A stretch of 14,556 nucleotides of DNA. Origin: Streptosporangiaceae bacterium (GTDB lineage: Bacteria > Actinomycetota > Actinomycetes > Streptosporangiales > Streptosporangiaceae). The notes beneath the pieces are model-generated. The model had not been told where the DNA came from. It saw only the letters and a program-made list of their open reading frames with translations, and did not search any database. The position numbers were made by a program, and so were the translations under genes. The DNA lies in assembly GCA_030045215.1 (NCBI GenBank), contig JASIBJ010000036.1, forward strand, positions 1 through 14,556, written 5' to 3'. Of the stretch, positions 5,628 to 14,556 are shown piece by piece; the stretch's first letter is position 1; each line of letters opens with the position of its first letter.

Positions 5628-7280
5628 TCAGGCCTGGGTCTCAGGCCGCAGGATCCGGGACAAACCTGCCCTGGTTGCCAGGACAACCAGCCTGTCACCG
5701 GAAAGGATGAGGTGATCGGCGGCGGGGGACCAGTCCGCGTCGTTATGACCAGGCCGGCGCAGCGCGATGACCCGCAGCGTGCCTGGCTGGTGCACGTCCG
5801 CGATGCGTCGGCCGGCCAGGCCGCTGCCGCCGTTAGCAGCGACCTCGGCCATCAGCAGCACGTGCCTGCCGACCGCGATCGTGCGCAGGACCTGATGGTC
5901 GAGCACCGCGGCGGCGAAGGCCGGCGCCGCCAGGTAGGACGTGGACCTCGACACCGTGCCGCCGACCGTGCGCTGGACCCGCTCGGCCAGGTCGTCGTCA
6001 TAGAGCCGGACGACGATGCGGGGCTCGGCGGCCAGCGCCCGCGCGTTGAGCGCGGTCTCCAGGTTGACGATGTCGCTGTCGGTCACCGACACGACGGCCT
6101 GGCAGGTGCCGATGCCCGCCGCCCGCAGCGTCTCCTCGCGGTGGGTCTCGCCCACGACGACCCGGATGCCGAGGCGGTGCGCAAGCGGCGTCGCGGCCGC
6201 GTCGGGGTCCTTGTCGATGCCGACGACGTCGACTCCGAGGTCGTGCAACTGGCCGAGGATCCTCGCGCCGACGCTGCCGAGACCGGCCACGATGACGTGG
6301 TTGCTGACCGGCGCTTGCGCGGCGTCCGATGTCCCTTGTAGCCGGGCACCGACGATGAGCGCCGTAACCAGCGGCAGGAACGCCATGCCGTCGAACGTCA
6401 GCAGGAACTGCGCGACCTTTTCCGACGGATGCAGGCTCGTGTCGGTGACGGCGTCGCCCGCGGCGTCGAGGAGGGTCAGGTACAGCGCATTCATCGCGCT
6501 GTAACCCCGCACATAGGCCAGCAGCACGTAGCCGATGACGAGCACGCCGGTCAGGGCCGCGAACGCGAACCCGATCTTGTTCCAGACGAGCCGTCGCAGC
6601 AGGCGCAGCGGTGCGGTCAGCCGGCGTCTTCGCCGGCGGGACAGCGGGTCACGCGGCGCGCCGTCGGCGACCGCCAGCACGAGACCGGAGGACGGATCAC
6701 CGGGCGGCAGCAGGTTCGGGGCTTCGGCCTCCGGTCCCGGCGCCAGGCCGCAGATGATGTTGCCGGCTCCGACGTCCTCGCGGTTGGCGACGTACATGGT
6801 CCGGCTGGCTATCCGGACGTGGCTGGGAGCGGGCTTGCCGAGCGCGGCCGCCACCAGGGACGGTGCCGCCATCTGCGACTCTGATAGCACCGCGCAGTCG
6901 GCGAAGAAGGTCCGGATTCGTTCTCCGAGCCCGGCGTTGAAGATGGCGATGACCATCCGGATCTGCGGGCTGAGCTCTTGCGCCCTGAGCGCGGCGTGAA
7001 AGTTGCCGAGGTCATCCTGGTGCAAGATGGCCAGGCCGCGCGCGTACGGCAGCCCGGCCGCGAGAAAGGCCTCCGTGGTGAGTTCGGCGTGCTCGAGTAC
7101 CCGCACCCCCGGCATCGCGGCCATCCGCGCGCTGTGAACTCCCGCCGCGGAGGGAACTATGACGGTCACGGCTAACCCGTACCTGGCCGTCAATTCCTCG
7201 GTCATCCGGGAGGCGAGCGCGTTAGCGCCGCAGAGAATGACGTGATCGCTAAATTCCGCCGGACCGGATTGCGCAGTCAC
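5628..7280 (-). CDS. Two-RCK-domain (TrkA-N/TrkA-C) ion-channel-like membrane protein
   Basis: The 550-aa protein has the order RCK-N (about 12-150), Arg-rich linker (DPLSRRRRRR, 211-220), helix (235-258), pore-like segment (262-280), helix (290-312), second RCK-N (327-445) and TrkA-C (463-545). The second Rossmann site is canonical: HVIVAGLGSVGARILGQL with GLGSVG at 333-338 and Asp356 at the end of strand 2, the nucleotide ribose position. The first (GANALA, 18-23) is degenerate. RCK domains gate potassium channels or transporters by binding NAD(H) or other nucleotides. However, the pore segment reads ALYLTLLDAAGDAV, without TVGYGD, so potassium selectivity is doubtful. The GTG start at 7280 is forced by an in-frame TAA four codons upstream; no clear ribosome binding site is seen. 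It follows pgl by 41 bp and is probably the last gene of the pentose phosphate operon. Confidence 0.85.
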   Translation of the reverse strand: MTAQSGPAEFSDHVILCGANALASRMTEELTARYGLAVTVIVPSAAGVHSARMAAMPGVRVLEHAELTTEAFLAAGLPYARGLAILHQDDLGNFHAALRAQELSPQIRMVIAIFNAGLGERIRTFFADCAVLSESQMAAPSLVAAALGKPAPSHVRIASRTMYVANREDVGAGNIICGLAPGPEAEAPNLLPPGDPSSGLVLAVADGAPRDPLSRRRRRRLTAPLRLLRRLVWNKIGFAFAALTGVLVIGYVLLAYVRGYSAMNALYLTLLDAAGDAVTDTSLHPSEKVAQFLLTFDGMAFLPLVTALIVGARLQGTSDAAQAPVSNHVIVAGLGSVGARILGQLHDLGVDVVGIDKDPDAAATPLAHRLGIRVVVGETHREETLRAAGIGTCQAVVSVTDSDIVNLETALNARALAAEPRIVVRLYDDDLAERVQRTVGGTVSRSTSYLAAPAFAAAVLDHQVLRTIAVGRHVLLMAEVAANGGSGLAGRRIADVHQPGTLRVIALRRPGHNDADWSPAADHLILSGDRLVVLATRAGLSRILRPETQA

Positions 7281-7321
7281 GAGGCGATCTTAGCCGCCCA
7301 AGCCGTACCAAAACCGCACCG

Positions 7322-8086
7322 TTACGGCCCAGCTTGCATCCTCGCGGCGGCGTCCCGATCGAGCAGGAACAGGGTCCGCTCTCGCCCTCGTGCGCCGGCT
7401 GCCGGCACCTTCGTCGGCTGGGCCGCCGACAGGGCCAGCCGGACCGCCTCCCCCTGGTCGGCGCCCGCTGCCAGCACCCACACCTCGCGCGCGGCGGTGA
7501 TGGCGGGCAGCGTCAGCGAGATCCGGGTCGGCGGCGGCTTGGGCGCGCCGGTCACCGCCACCACGGCCCGGCGCTGCTCGCTGACCGCGGGCAGGCCGGG
7601 AAACAGCGAGGCGACGTGCGCGTCCGGACCGATGCCGAGGAGCAGGACGTCGAAGGCGGGCACGTCGCCCGGTCCGGCCGCGCGGGCCGCTGAGCGAAGC
7701 TCCGCCGCGTACCGGTCGGCGGCGGCCTGCGGGTCGCCGCCGTCCGGACCGTCCCCGCCTGGCATCGGGTGGACGCGGTCCTGGCTGAGGTCGAGGTGAT
7801 CGAGCAGCGCGGCCCGTGCCTGGGTTTCAACCCTGGCCGGGTCGCCGCCGGGCCGGAACGCCTCGTCGCCCCACCAGATCTCCAGCTGCCGCCAGTTGAC
7901 CGCGTCCCTGGCGGGGGCGGCGGCCACGGCGGCCAGCACCTGGATGCCGATGGCGCCGCCGGTCAGTACCAGCGAGGCCGATCCGCGGGCCCCGGTCACG
8001 TCGACGAGCCGGGTCAGCAGCCGGGCGGCCGCCGCGCTGGCGAGCCGGGCCGCGTCGGGGTGGACCAGGACCTCTGGCGCCGCCAT
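7322..8086 (-). CDS. pgl: 6-phosphogluconolactonase
   Basis: Hydrolyses 6-phosphogluconolactone to 6-phosphogluconate, the second step of the oxidative pentose phosphate pathway, in the cytoplasm. The 254-aa chain has the DevB/NagB-type fold signatures: SLVLTGGAIGIQVLA near the N-terminus, NWRQLEIWWGDEAFRP, and GIGPDAHVASLFPGLP with the catalytic His, then LTLPAI and the C-terminal LFLLDRDAA. The start is taken as ATG 8086, four bases after the opcA stop; ATG 8113 in the same frame would overlap opcA by 23 nt and add nine residues unlike the family. Two conserved positions are altered: the family's GDERFVP appears as GDEAFRP, and GPDGH as GPDAH. It lies directly between opcA and the RCK channel gene, as the fifth gene of the operon. 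Confidence 0.92.
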   Translation of the reverse strand: MAAPEVLVHPDAARLASAAAARLLTRLVDVTGARGSASLVLTGGAIGIQVLAAVAAAPARDAVNWRQLEIWWGDEAFRPGGDPARVETQARAALLDHLDLSQDRVHPMPGGDGPDGGDPQAAADRYAAELRSAARAAGPGDVPAFDVLLLGIGPDAHVASLFPGLPAVSEQRRAVVAVTGAPKPPPTRISLTLPAITAAREVWVLAAGADQGEAVRLALSAAQPTKVPAAGARGRERTLFLLDRDAAARMQAGP

Positions 8087-8090
8087 CCGC

Positions 8091-9005
8091 TCAGTGCGCC
8101 AGTTCCTGCACATCCGCGACTGCGGCGAGCGACTCGCCGTAGATCTCGTCCGGGTCGAGCCTGCGTAGCTCCTCGGCCAGCAGGTCGGCGATGTCGCGCC
8201 GCTGCAGGGCGACGTGCCGCTCCGGCTGGCCGGGCCTGGATAGCGTCGCCACGCGCCCGTCTGGACGACTGATGGTGACGTCGCCGTCTTCGGTGGTCAG
8301 CCGGACCTCGGTGATGCCGGGCCCGCCAGAAGTCTCCCGCCGGAACGGCACCCCCAGCCGGGTGCTCAGCCACGCGGCGAGCAGATCGGCGCTGGGGTTC
8401 TGTTCCTCAGCGATCACCACGCCGCCGAGGATCTCCCGGTTCAGCTGATCGAGGGTCGCGGCCAGTAGTGACCGCCACGGCGTCGCCCTGGTCCAGCTGA
8501 GGTCGGTGTCGCCGGGCTTGTAGCCCGCCGCCAGCTTGCTCAGCGCCTGCGCTGGCGCCCGTGCCCCGGCCGCATCGGTCACCCGGCGCTGCGCCAGCGC
8601 GCCCAGCGGCTCGCTCGACGGCACGGCCGGGAGCAGGCCGTGCCACCAGGTGACGACCGGCGTGTCCGGCACCAGCAGTGGCATGATCACCGAGTCGGCG
8701 TGCTCGCTCATGGGCCCGTACAGGCGCAGCAGGACGGTCTGGCCGGGTATGCCGTCGCCCGTCCTGATCTCAGCGTCGAGCCGTGACGGCGCCCGAGCCT
8801 CGCGGGCGATCACGGCCAGCACACGACACGGATGCTCGCGCCCGGCCTGACTGGCCGCGCGGACCGCGTCATGCTGGCCCGACTCGTCGGTCATGATGAT
8901 CAGGTTCAGCACCATGCCGGTGGCGGGCCCGCCGCTTTGATCCCGCAGCCGGGTCAGAGCAGCCCGGATGTCCGACGTCGTGGTGTCGGTCAGGTCGGTC
9001 AGCAT
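8091..9005 (-). CDS. opcA: Glucose-6-phosphate dehydrogenase assembly protein OpcA
   Basis: OpcA is needed for full activity of glucose-6-phosphate dehydrogenase in cyanobacteria and actinobacteria, where it binds the enzyme. The 304-aa product matches the family in length and layout: an N-terminal alpha/beta part with VLNLIIMTDE and HPCRVLAVIARE, the central LPLLVPDTPVVTWWHG-like block (here MPLLVPDTPVVTWWHGLLPA), TDLSWTRATPWRSLLAATLD, and a C-terminal half ending in RRDIADLLAEELRRLDPDE. The start is ATG 9005, with AGAGGGA nine bases upstream in the 18-bp gap after zwf. Its position between zwf and pgl is the conserved actinobacterial arrangement and supports the assignment. Confidence 0.95.
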   Translation of the reverse strand: MLTDLTDTTTSDIRAALTRLRDQSGGPATGMVLNLIIMTDESGQHDAVRAASQAGREHPCRVLAVIAREARAPSRLDAEIRTGDGIPGQTVLLRLYGPMSEHADSVIMPLLVPDTPVVTWWHGLLPAVPSSEPLGALAQRRVTDAAGARAPAQALSKLAAGYKPGDTDLSWTRATPWRSLLAATLDQLNREILGGVVIAEEQNPSADLLAAWLSTRLGVPFRRETSGGPGITEVRLTTEDGDVTISRPDGRVATLSRPGQPERHVALQRRDIADLLAEELRRLDPDEIYGESLAAVADVQELAH

Positions 9006-9023
9006 GTCACGCGTTCCCTCTGG

Positions 9024-10562
9024 CTACAGCCGTCGCCATGCCCGGCCATCGATCTCGAGCATCCGGTCGGCGCTGGCCGGCCCGCTCGTGCCTGCCGGGT
9101 ACTGCTGCGGCCGGCCGTAGCTGGCCCAGTAGTCCTCGATCGGATCCAGGATCTTCCACGACAACTCGACCTCTTCCTGCCGCGGGAACAGCGGCGGGTC
9201 CCCGATGAGGACGTCGAGCAGCAGCCGCTCGTAGGCTTCGGGACTGGACTCCGTGAACGACTCGCCATAAGCGAAGTCCATGTTCACGTCCCGCACCTCC
9301 ATCGCCGATCCGGGCACCTTGGACCCGAACCTGACCGTGATGCCCTCGTCCGGCTGGATCCTGATGACGACGGCATTCTGGCCGAGTTCCGCGGTGTCGG
9401 TCTTGGCGAACGGCAGGTGCGGGGCGCGCTGGAAAATGACCGCGATCTCGGTCATGCGAGTCGGCAGCCGCTTGCCCGTGCGCAGGTAGAACGGCACGCC
9501 GGCCCAGCGCCGGTTGTCGATGGTCAGCCGGATGGCGGCATATGTCTCGGTCACCGAGCTGGCCGGGATGCCGTCCTCCTGCAGGAAGCCCCGCACCTCG
9601 ATGCCGCCCTGCCAGCCGGCGGCGTACTGGCCGCGCGCGGTCCCGATCGCGGGGTCTTCGGGGATCTGCACGGCGGCCAGCACCTTTTCTTTCTCCGCTC
9701 GCAGCGACTCGGCCGCGAATGACAGGGGCTCCTCCATCGCGGTGAGGGCCAGCAGCTGAAGCAGGTGGTTCTGGATGACGTCCCTGGCCGCGCCGATGCC
9801 GTCGTAGTAGCCCGCCCGCCCGCCGATGCCGATGTCCTCGGCCATGGTGATCTGAACGTGGTCGACGTAGCTACGGTTCCAGATGGGCTCGAACAGGGTG
9901 TTGGCAAACCGCATCGCCAGCAGGTTCTGGACCGTCTCCTTGCCCAGGTAATGATCGATCCGGAACACGGCGGACGGCGGGAAGACCGCGTCGAGCATCG
10001 CGTTGAGTTCGCGCGCGCTGGCCAGGTCGTGCCCGAACGGCTTCTCGATCACGACCCGGCGCCACGGCTGCTGGCCGTCGTCCCCGGACTCGGGCGGGGT
10101 AGAGAGGCCGGCCCGCTTGAGCTGCTGGAGAATGACGGGAAAGGCATTAGGCGGAACGGACAGGTAGAAGGCGTAATTGCCGCCCGTGCCGCGCTCGGCG
10201 TCCAGCTGCTTCAAGGTTGCGGCCAGGGTGTCGAATGCGTCGTCGTCGGCAAACTCGCCCGGCACGAACCGGATCCCCTCGACCAGCTGGTTCCACACCT
10301 CCTCGCGGAAGGGGGTGCGGGCATGGGTCTTGACCGCGTCGTGGGTGATCCGGGCAAAGTCCTCGTCCGCCCACTGCCTGCGGGCAAAGCCGACGAGCGA
10401 GAAACCGGGCGGCAGCAGCCCGCGGTTGGCCAGGTCATAGATGGCAGGCAGCAACTTCTTAGTGGCCAGGTCGCCGGTGACTCCGAAGAGCACGAGCACA
10501 CACGGGCCCGCCAGGCGCGGAATCCGCCGGTCCCGCGGATCGCGCAGCGGATTATGCATCAT
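9024..10562 (-). CDS. zwf: Glucose-6-phosphate 1-dehydrogenase
   Basis: Oxidises glucose-6-phosphate to 6-phosphogluconolactone and reduces NADP+, the entry step of the oxidative pentose phosphate pathway and a main source of NADPH. The 512-aa chain shows the coenzyme-binding block [19 protein letters not shown] (26-44), EKPFGHDL (173-180) and the active-site signature RIDHYLGKE (201-209) with catalytic His204-type geometry; the C-terminal half carries [20 protein letters not shown] and FYLRTGKRL. The ATG at 10562 overlaps the tal stop in an ATGA arrangement (4 bp), so translation is probably coupled; Met2 is an alternative. Eighteen bases separate it from opcA. Length and all key residues look intact. 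Confidence 0.97.
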   Translation of the reverse strand: MMHNPLRDPRDRRIPRLAGPCVLVLFGVTGDLATKKLLPAIYDLANRGLLPPGFSLVGFARRQWADEDFARITHDAVKTHARTPFREEVWNQLVEGIRFVPGEFADDDAFDTLAATLKQLDAERGTGGNYAFYLSVPPNAFPVILQQLKRAGLSTPPESGDDGQQPWRRVVIEKPFGHDLASARELNAMLDAVFPPSAVFRIDHYLGKETVQNLLAMRFANTLFEPIWNRSYVDHVQITMAEDIGIGGRAGYYDGIGAARDVIQNHLLQLLALTAMEEPLSFAAESLRAEKEKVLAAVQIPEDPAIGTARGQYAAGWQGGIEVRGFLQEDGIPASSVTETYAAIRLTIDNRRWAGVPFYLRTGKRLPTRMTEIAVIFQRAPHLPFAKTDTAELGQNAVVIRIQPDEGITVRFGSKVPGSAMEVRDVNMDFAYGESFTESSPEAYERLLLDVLIGDPPLFPRQEEVELSWKILDPIEDYWASYGRPQQYPAGTSGPASADRMLEIDGRAWRRL

Positions 10563-11689
10563 GCCGTGCGTCCGCCCGCGGCTGCCTTTGCCATCTCGGT
10601 CTTGATGGTGTCCAGGAGTTCATTCCACGAGACGGCGAACTTCTCGACACCCTGATCCTCGAGGACCTTGACGACATCGTCGTAGGAGATGCCGAGGGCC
10701 TCCAGCTGCTCGAACACCTTGCGGGACTTGTCGTAGGTGCCGGAGATCGCGTTGCCGTGCAGCACGCCGTGCGCCTGCGTTGCGTGCAGCGTCGCTTCCG
10801 GCATTGTGTTGACGGTGTCCGGGGCGGCGAGCTCGGTCACGTACATGGTGTCGGCGAAGGACGGGTCCTTGACGCTGGTCGAGGCCCATAGCGGCCGCTG
10901 CAGCTTGGCCCCCCTCGCGTGCAGCGCGGCCCAGCGCGGGGAGCTCTCGCCGAACTTCTGCCCGAACAGCTCGTAGGCGAGCCGGGCGTTGGCCAGCGCC
11001 GCCTTGCCCCGCAGCTCCTGTGCCTCCGGGGTGCCGATCTTGTCGAGCCGCTCGTCCACCTCGGTGTCGACCCGGCTGACGAAGAACGACGCCACCGATG
11101 CGATCGCCCCGATGTCGCGTCCCGATGCCTTCTCCAGGCCGGCCATGTACGCGTCGATGACCTCGCTGTAGCGCTTCAGCGAGAAGATCAGCGTGACGTT
11201 GATGCTGATGCCCTCGGACAGGCACTGCGTGATGGCCGGCAGTCCCTCCCTGGTGGCAGGGATCTTGATGAACAGGTTCGGCCGGTCCACCATCCACCAC
11301 AGCGCCCGCGCCTCGGCGATGGTCTTGTCGGTTTCCCTGGCCAGCCGCGGGTCTACCTCGAGCGACACCCGGCCGTTGAGGCCGCCGCTCTTGTCATACT
11401 CCGGCCGCAGCACATCGCAGGCCCAGCGGATGTCGTAGGACGTGATGTCCCTGGCCGCCTCATCGACGCTCACGCCCCGGATGCCCAGGTCGGCGACCTG
11501 CTCGTTGTAGGCAGTTCCGGAGGACAGGGCCTTGGCGAAGATGGTCGGGTTGGAGGTAACGCCGCTGACGTGCATGTCCCTGACCAGGCCCGCGAGGTTG
11601 CCGGTAGTCAGCCGTTCCCTGCTGATGTCATCGAGCCAGATGGCCACGCCCATGTCGGCTAGCTGGCCCAGCGTGTCTTCGGAAGTCAT
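10559..11689 (-). CDS. tal: Transaldolase
   Basis: Moves a dihydroxyacetone unit between sedoheptulose-7-phosphate and glyceraldehyde-3-phosphate in the non-oxidative pentose phosphate pathway. The 376-aa length is that of the long bacterial transaldolases found next to tkt and zwf. Seen: the N-terminal [10 protein letters not shown] and [15 protein letters not shown] (41-55), the Schiff-base Lys142 in [28 protein letters not shown], and [16 protein letters not shown]. The ATG at 11689 has GAGGAG eight bases upstream, in a 17-bp gap after tkt. Its stop overlaps the zwf start. There is no fused phosphoglucose isomerase domain. Confidence 0.97.
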   Translation of the reverse strand: MTSEDTLGQLADMGVAIWLDDISRERLTTGNLAGLVRDMHVSGVTSNPTIFAKALSSGTAYNEQVADLGIRGVSVDEAARDITSYDIRWACDVLRPEYDKSGGLNGRVSLEVDPRLARETDKTIAEARALWWMVDRPNLFIKIPATREGLPAITQCLSEGISINVTLIFSLKRYSEVIDAYMAGLEKASGRDIGAIASVASFFVSRVDTEVDERLDKIGTPEAQELRGKAALANARLAYELFGQKFGESSPRWAALHARGAKLQRPLWASTSVKDPSFADTMYVTELAAPDTVNTMPEATLHATQAHGVLHGNAISGTYDKSRKVFEQLEALGISYDDVVKVLEDQGVEKFAVSWNELLDTIKTEMAKAAAGGRTA

Positions 11690-11706
11690 GACGATCGCTC
11701 CTCGCG

Positions 11707-13818
11707 TTAGCTCGCGGACTGGACGCTCGCCAGGCTGTCCCGCGCGGCGGCGGCGACTCGCTCGGCGGTTATCCCGAATTCGTCGTACAGCACCTTGTAA
11801 TCAGCCGAAGCGCCGAAGTGTTCCAGGCTGACGATCCCGCCCGCGTCGCCGACGAAGGCGTGCCAGCCGAGCCCGATGCCTGCCTCCACGCTCACCCGGG
11901 CGCGGACCGCGGCCGGCAGTACCTGCTCCCGGTACGCGTCGTCCTGCTCGGCGAACCACTCGACGCAGGGCATCGAGACCACCCTGGTCGGGATGTCCTC
12001 GGCCTGCAACTGATCGCGCGCCGCCAGCGCGAGCTGTACCTCGCTGCCGGTGGCGATGAGAATGACCTGCGCGGATCCGCCCGCGGCCTCGGCCAGCACG
12101 TAGCCGCCGCGCGCGGTGCCCTCCGCGCTGCCAAGCCCGCTGTCGGCCGACCGGTCGAGGACGGGGATATTCTGCCTGGTCAGGCACAGCGCGGCCGGCT
12201 GGTGGAGGCGCTGGAGTATCGTTCGCCAGGCAACCGTCGTCTCGTTGGCGTCGCCGGGGCGCACCACGTCGAGGCCGGGGATCGCGCGCAGCGCCCACAG
12301 GTGCTCGACCGGCTGGTGGGTCGGGCCGTCTTCGCCGAGTCCGATCGAGTCGTGGGTCCAGACGTAGGTCACCGGCTGCCGCATCAGCGCCGCGAGCCGT
12401 ACGGACCCGCGCATGTAGTCGCTGAAGACCAGGAACGTCCCCCCGTACGGACGCGTGAGCCCGTGCAGCGCGATGCCGTTGAGGATGCCGCCCATGCCGT
12501 GCTCGCGGATGCCGAAGTGCAGCGTGCGACCGTAGGGGTTGCCGGGATACATGTGCGTCTGGTGGATCTCGGGGATGAACGACGGCTCGCCGTCCATCGT
12601 CGTGTCATTGCTGCCCGCCAGGTCGGCCGAGCCGCCCCACAGCTCCGGCAGCACCGGCGCGAGCGCGTTGAGTACCGTCCCTGACGCCTTTCTGGTCGCT
12701 ATTCCCTTGGCGTCCGGGGGGAACGAGGGGAACACCTCCGTCCAGCCGTCCGGCAGCTCGCGGCCGACTAGGCGATCAAGCAGCGCGCGGTGCTCAGGCT
12801 GGGCGGCCGACCAGGCGCCGAACACTTCGTCCCAGGCCGCGTGCGCCTGCTTGCCGCGCTCGGCCACCTTCCGGGCATGGGCCACCGCGTCCTCCTCGGC
12901 CGGGAACGAGACGGCCGGGTCGAAGCCCAGGATCTGCTTGGTCTTGGCGACCTCGTCGGCGCCGAGCGCCGAGCCGTGGGCCGCGCCGGTGTTCTGCTTG
13001 TCCGGGGCCGGCCAGCCGATGATCGTCCGGAGCGCGATCAGCGAGGGCTGCGTGGTGTTAGCCCTGGCGGTGAGGAGCGCCTCGTACAGCGCCCGCACGT
13101 CCTCGTGGTAACCCTCCGCTTGGACCCAGCTGAGGCGCTGTACGTGCCAGCCGTAGGCCTCATACCGCGCCGCGACGTCTTCCGACTTGGCGATGTTGGT
13201 GTCGTCCTCGATGGAGATCCGGTTGTCGTCGTAGAGCACCACCAGGTTGCCGAGTTGCTGGTGCGCGGCGATCGAGCTTACTTCGTGGCTGATGCCCTCC
13301 TCGATGTCGCCGTCGGACATGAACGCGTAGATGTGATGGTCGAACGGGCTCTCGCCTGCGGACGTGTCAGGGTCGAGCAGGCCTCGTTCCCTGCGTGCTG
13401 CCATTGCCATGCCGACAGCGTTCGCAATGCCCTGCCCGAGCGGGCCCGTGGTTGTCTCCACCCCGGTCGTGAGCAGATGCTCGGGATGACCGGGAGTAAT
13501 GCTGCCCCAGGTGCGATATGCGCGGATGTCGTCCAGCGTCATGCCGTATCCCGACAGGTACAGCTGGATATACAGGGTCAGGCTCGAGTGACCGCAGGAC
13601 AGCACGAACCGGTCCCGGCCAAGCCAGCCAGGATCGGCTGGATCGTGCCGCATGAGCCGCTGGAACAGCAGGTAGGCAGCCGGGGCGAGGCTCATCGCCG
13701 TGCCCGGGTGGCCCGATCCCGCCTGCTGGACTGCGTCCATCGCCAGCACGCGAATGAGGTCTACCGCACGGGCGTCTGTGTCCGACCAGTCAAGCGCTGC
13801 CACCGCGTCGCCGCTCAC
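11707..13818 (-). CDS. tkt: Transketolase
   Basis: A thiamine diphosphate enzyme that moves two-carbon ketol units between sugar phosphates, linking glycolysis with the pentose phosphate pathway. The 703-aa chain is complete. It has GSGHPG (34-39), GHSS (76-79), GPLGQG (125-130), the cofactor/metal motif SDGDIEEG (168-175) with DDNRISI (197-203), and the pyrimidine-domain block [19 protein letters not shown] followed by [15 protein letters not shown] and [18 protein letters not shown]. The start is GTG 13818, with GGAAGGGA six bases upstream. It is the first gene of the operon; a putative promoter lies at 13852-13878. No ctaB-type gene precedes it in the visible part, unlike in several other actinobacteria. 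Confidence 0.97.
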   Translation of the reverse strand: MSGDAVAALDWSDTDARAVDLIRVLAMDAVQQAGSGHPGTAMSLAPAAYLLFQRLMRHDPADPGWLGRDRFVLSCGHSSLTLYIQLYLSGYGMTLDDIRAYRTWGSITPGHPEHLLTTGVETTTGPLGQGIANAVGMAMAARRERGLLDPDTSAGESPFDHHIYAFMSDGDIEEGISHEVSSIAAHQQLGNLVVLYDDNRISIEDDTNIAKSEDVAARYEAYGWHVQRLSWVQAEGYHEDVRALYEALLTARANTTQPSLIALRTIIGWPAPDKQNTGAAHGSALGADEVAKTKQILGFDPAVSFPAEEDAVAHARKVAERGKQAHAAWDEVFGAWSAAQPEHRALLDRLVGRELPDGWTEVFPSFPPDAKGIATRKASGTVLNALAPVLPELWGGSADLAGSNDTTMDGEPSFIPEIHQTHMYPGNPYGRTLHFGIREHGMGGILNGIALHGLTRPYGGTFLVFSDYMRGSVRLAALMRQPVTYVWTHDSIGLGEDGPTHQPVEHLWALRAIPGLDVVRPGDANETTVAWRTILQRLHQPAALCLTRQNIPVLDRSADSGLGSAEGTARGGYVLAEAAGGSAQVILIATGSEVQLALAARDQLQAEDIPTRVVSMPCVEWFAEQDDAYREQVLPAAVRARVSVEAGIGLGWHAFVGDAGGIVSLEHFGASADYKVLYDEFGITAERVAAAARDSLASVQSAS

Positions 13819-13851
13819 CGTTGTCCCTTCCGCAGACGCCGTTACGGCACG

Positions 13852-13878
13852 ACCCTATCCCCGGCGCGCCTCGTCCAA
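13852..13878 (-). promoter_or_regulatory. Putative promoter of the pentose phosphate operon
   Basis: Read on the minus strand, TTGGAC (13878-13873) and TAGGGT (13857-13852) resemble -35 and -10 elements of the principal actinobacterial sigma factor. The spacer of 15 bp is short. Transcription would start near 13845, giving a leader of roughly 27 nt before the tkt GTG. Further upstream the heptamer GCTAACG occurs twice in direct orientation (13910-13916 and 13927-13933). Confidence 0.35.
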
Positions 13879-13951
13879 CCTTGCCGCATGCGGGTTAACA
13901 AACGGGGAAGCTAACGCCGGCGTGGTGCTAACGAGCGCCGCGCTTGAAACG

Positions 13952-14556
13952 TCACCGAGGCGGCGCTACCGGCCGGAGGAAATCCAGTATGGCGGCGTTG
14001 ACCACGTCTGGGTGGCTCATGTTCGATGCGTGCGTCCCGCCGTCAACCCTCACCAGCGTGACCGGGCCTGCCAGTCCTGAGCAGAGGGTCTCCGCGTGTC
14101 CCATCGGGATCGCCGCGTCAGCGGTGCCGTGCACGACCAGCGCGGGGCAGCTGATCTCGCCCAGCCGGCCGGTGATGTCGTCGCGGTCCAGCAGGCAGCG
14201 GAATGCGAGCCGCAGCCCATCGACGTCCCAGGCGGCCCACTTGGCGAACCACGGCGCGTAGTCCACGGGCCCGTCCGGCGGGCCGAGGATGATGCTGGCC
14301 ACGACGTCTTGCACCGGAGCCGGGCCCTGCTCCATCCAGATCTGTTCCATCTGCTCGTACGCCGGCACGACCTCGGCGTCCTCCAGCCCGGCCTGGGTGT
14401 CGATGAGGATCAGCGCGCGAACCCGGTCAGGAGCCAGCAGCGCGGCGCGCAGGCTGAGGAAACCGCCCTGGGACATGCCGCCTAGCACCGCTTGCTCGAT
14501 GCCCAGGTGATCGAGCAGCCCGAGCACGTCCGCGGCCGAGTCCCAGTAGGTGAACG
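13952..14556 (-). CDS. Alpha/beta hydrolase, 5' end outside the window
   Basis: The reading frame is open to the right edge, so the start lies outside; 201 codons are visible. It has the nucleophile elbow GMSQG (Ser at visible residue 28) after a strand (AVLGG), the acid-loop region VVHGTADAAIPMGHAETL with Asp, and a late catalytic-type His in VDGGTHASNMSHPDVVNAAI, followed by the terminal helix. This is the layout of the broad alpha/beta hydrolase-1 family (esterases, enol-lactonases, haloperoxidase-like enzymes). The substrate cannot be told. It reads in the same direction as tkt but ends 133 bp upstream of it, and tkt appears to have its own promoter. Confidence 0.85.
   Translation of the reverse strand, partial: FTYWDSAADVLGLLDHLGIEQAVLGGMSQGGFLSLRAALLAPDRVRALILIDTQAGLEDAEVVPAYEQMEQIWMEQGPAPVQDVVASIILGPPDGPVDYAPWFAKWAAWDVDGLRLAFRCLLDRDDITGRLGEISCPALVVHGTADAAIPMGHAETLCSGLAGPVTLVRVDGGTHASNMSHPDVVNAAILDFLRPVAPPR

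Noticed and set aside
7281..7321. Possible terminator between pgl and the RCK channel gene
   Set aside because: Only a 4-bp CCGT/ACGG pairing was found, too weak for termination, so the genes are treated as one operon.
9765..10655. Plus-strand open frame (296 codons) opposite zwf
   Set aside because: It is a shadow of zwf: the frame mirrors its codon bias and the predicted protein shows no family resemblance.
12790..13914. Long plus-strand open frame (374 codons) opposite tkt
   Set aside because: It is antisense to a clear transketolase. Long open frames on the opposite strand are normal at this GC content, and the product has no recognisable domain.

Overview
The window is GC-rich chromosomal DNA from an actinobacterium. 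The evidence is a WhiB-family regulator, an Lsr2-family nucleoid protein and the tkt-tal-zwf-opcA-pgl pentose phosphate gene order, all actinobacterial hallmarks, together with frequent GTG/TTG starts. A short conserved N-terminal domain followed by a long Gly/Tyr/Arg-rich tail (positions 2467-3270) resembles, from memory, proteins of the Streptosporangiales and relatives. The genus cannot be fixed from the sequence alone. No tRNA, rRNA, CRISPR array, insertion sequence or phage gene was seen.

Left part (1-3851), accessory and regulatory. A membrane acyltransferase of the OafA/YrhL type runs off the left edge on the minus strand. Diverging from it, after a palindrome-rich 270-bp spacer, is a 40-codon Arg-rich ORF with a strong ribosome binding site. 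Then come a small Cys/His-rich putative zinc protein and the whiB-like gene upstream of it, both on the minus strand. The plus strand follows with the GYG-repeat protein and an Lsr2-like DNA-binding protein that has two well-placed start sites.

Middle (3872-5627), membrane transport. A short MscS-type mechanosensitive channel and a SatP/YaaH-type acetate transporter lie on the minus strand. Perfect GC-rich hairpins separate lsr2 from mscS and satP from mscS.

Right part (5628-13818), one minus-strand run read from right to left: transketolase, transaldolase, glucose-6-phosphate dehydrogenase, its assembly protein OpcA, 6-phosphogluconolactonase, and finally a two-RCK-domain ion-channel-like protein. 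The genes overlap or lie 4 to 41 bp apart, so they are probably one operon. It covers the oxidative entry into the pentose phosphate pathway (glucose-6-phosphate to 6-phosphogluconate, making NADPH) and the non-oxidative carbon shuffling. The terminal protein combines Rossmann-type nucleotide-binding domains with a two-helix pore lacking the potassium filter, and is the most interesting object in the window. An alpha/beta hydrolase, cut by the right edge, lies upstream in the same direction.

Most of the window is ordinary. I found no convincing undescribed multi-gene system. The leads worth following are the channel with an atypical pore tied to the NADPH operon, the 40-codon ORF with its palindromic leader, the small Cys/His protein behind whiB, and the dual-start lsr2.
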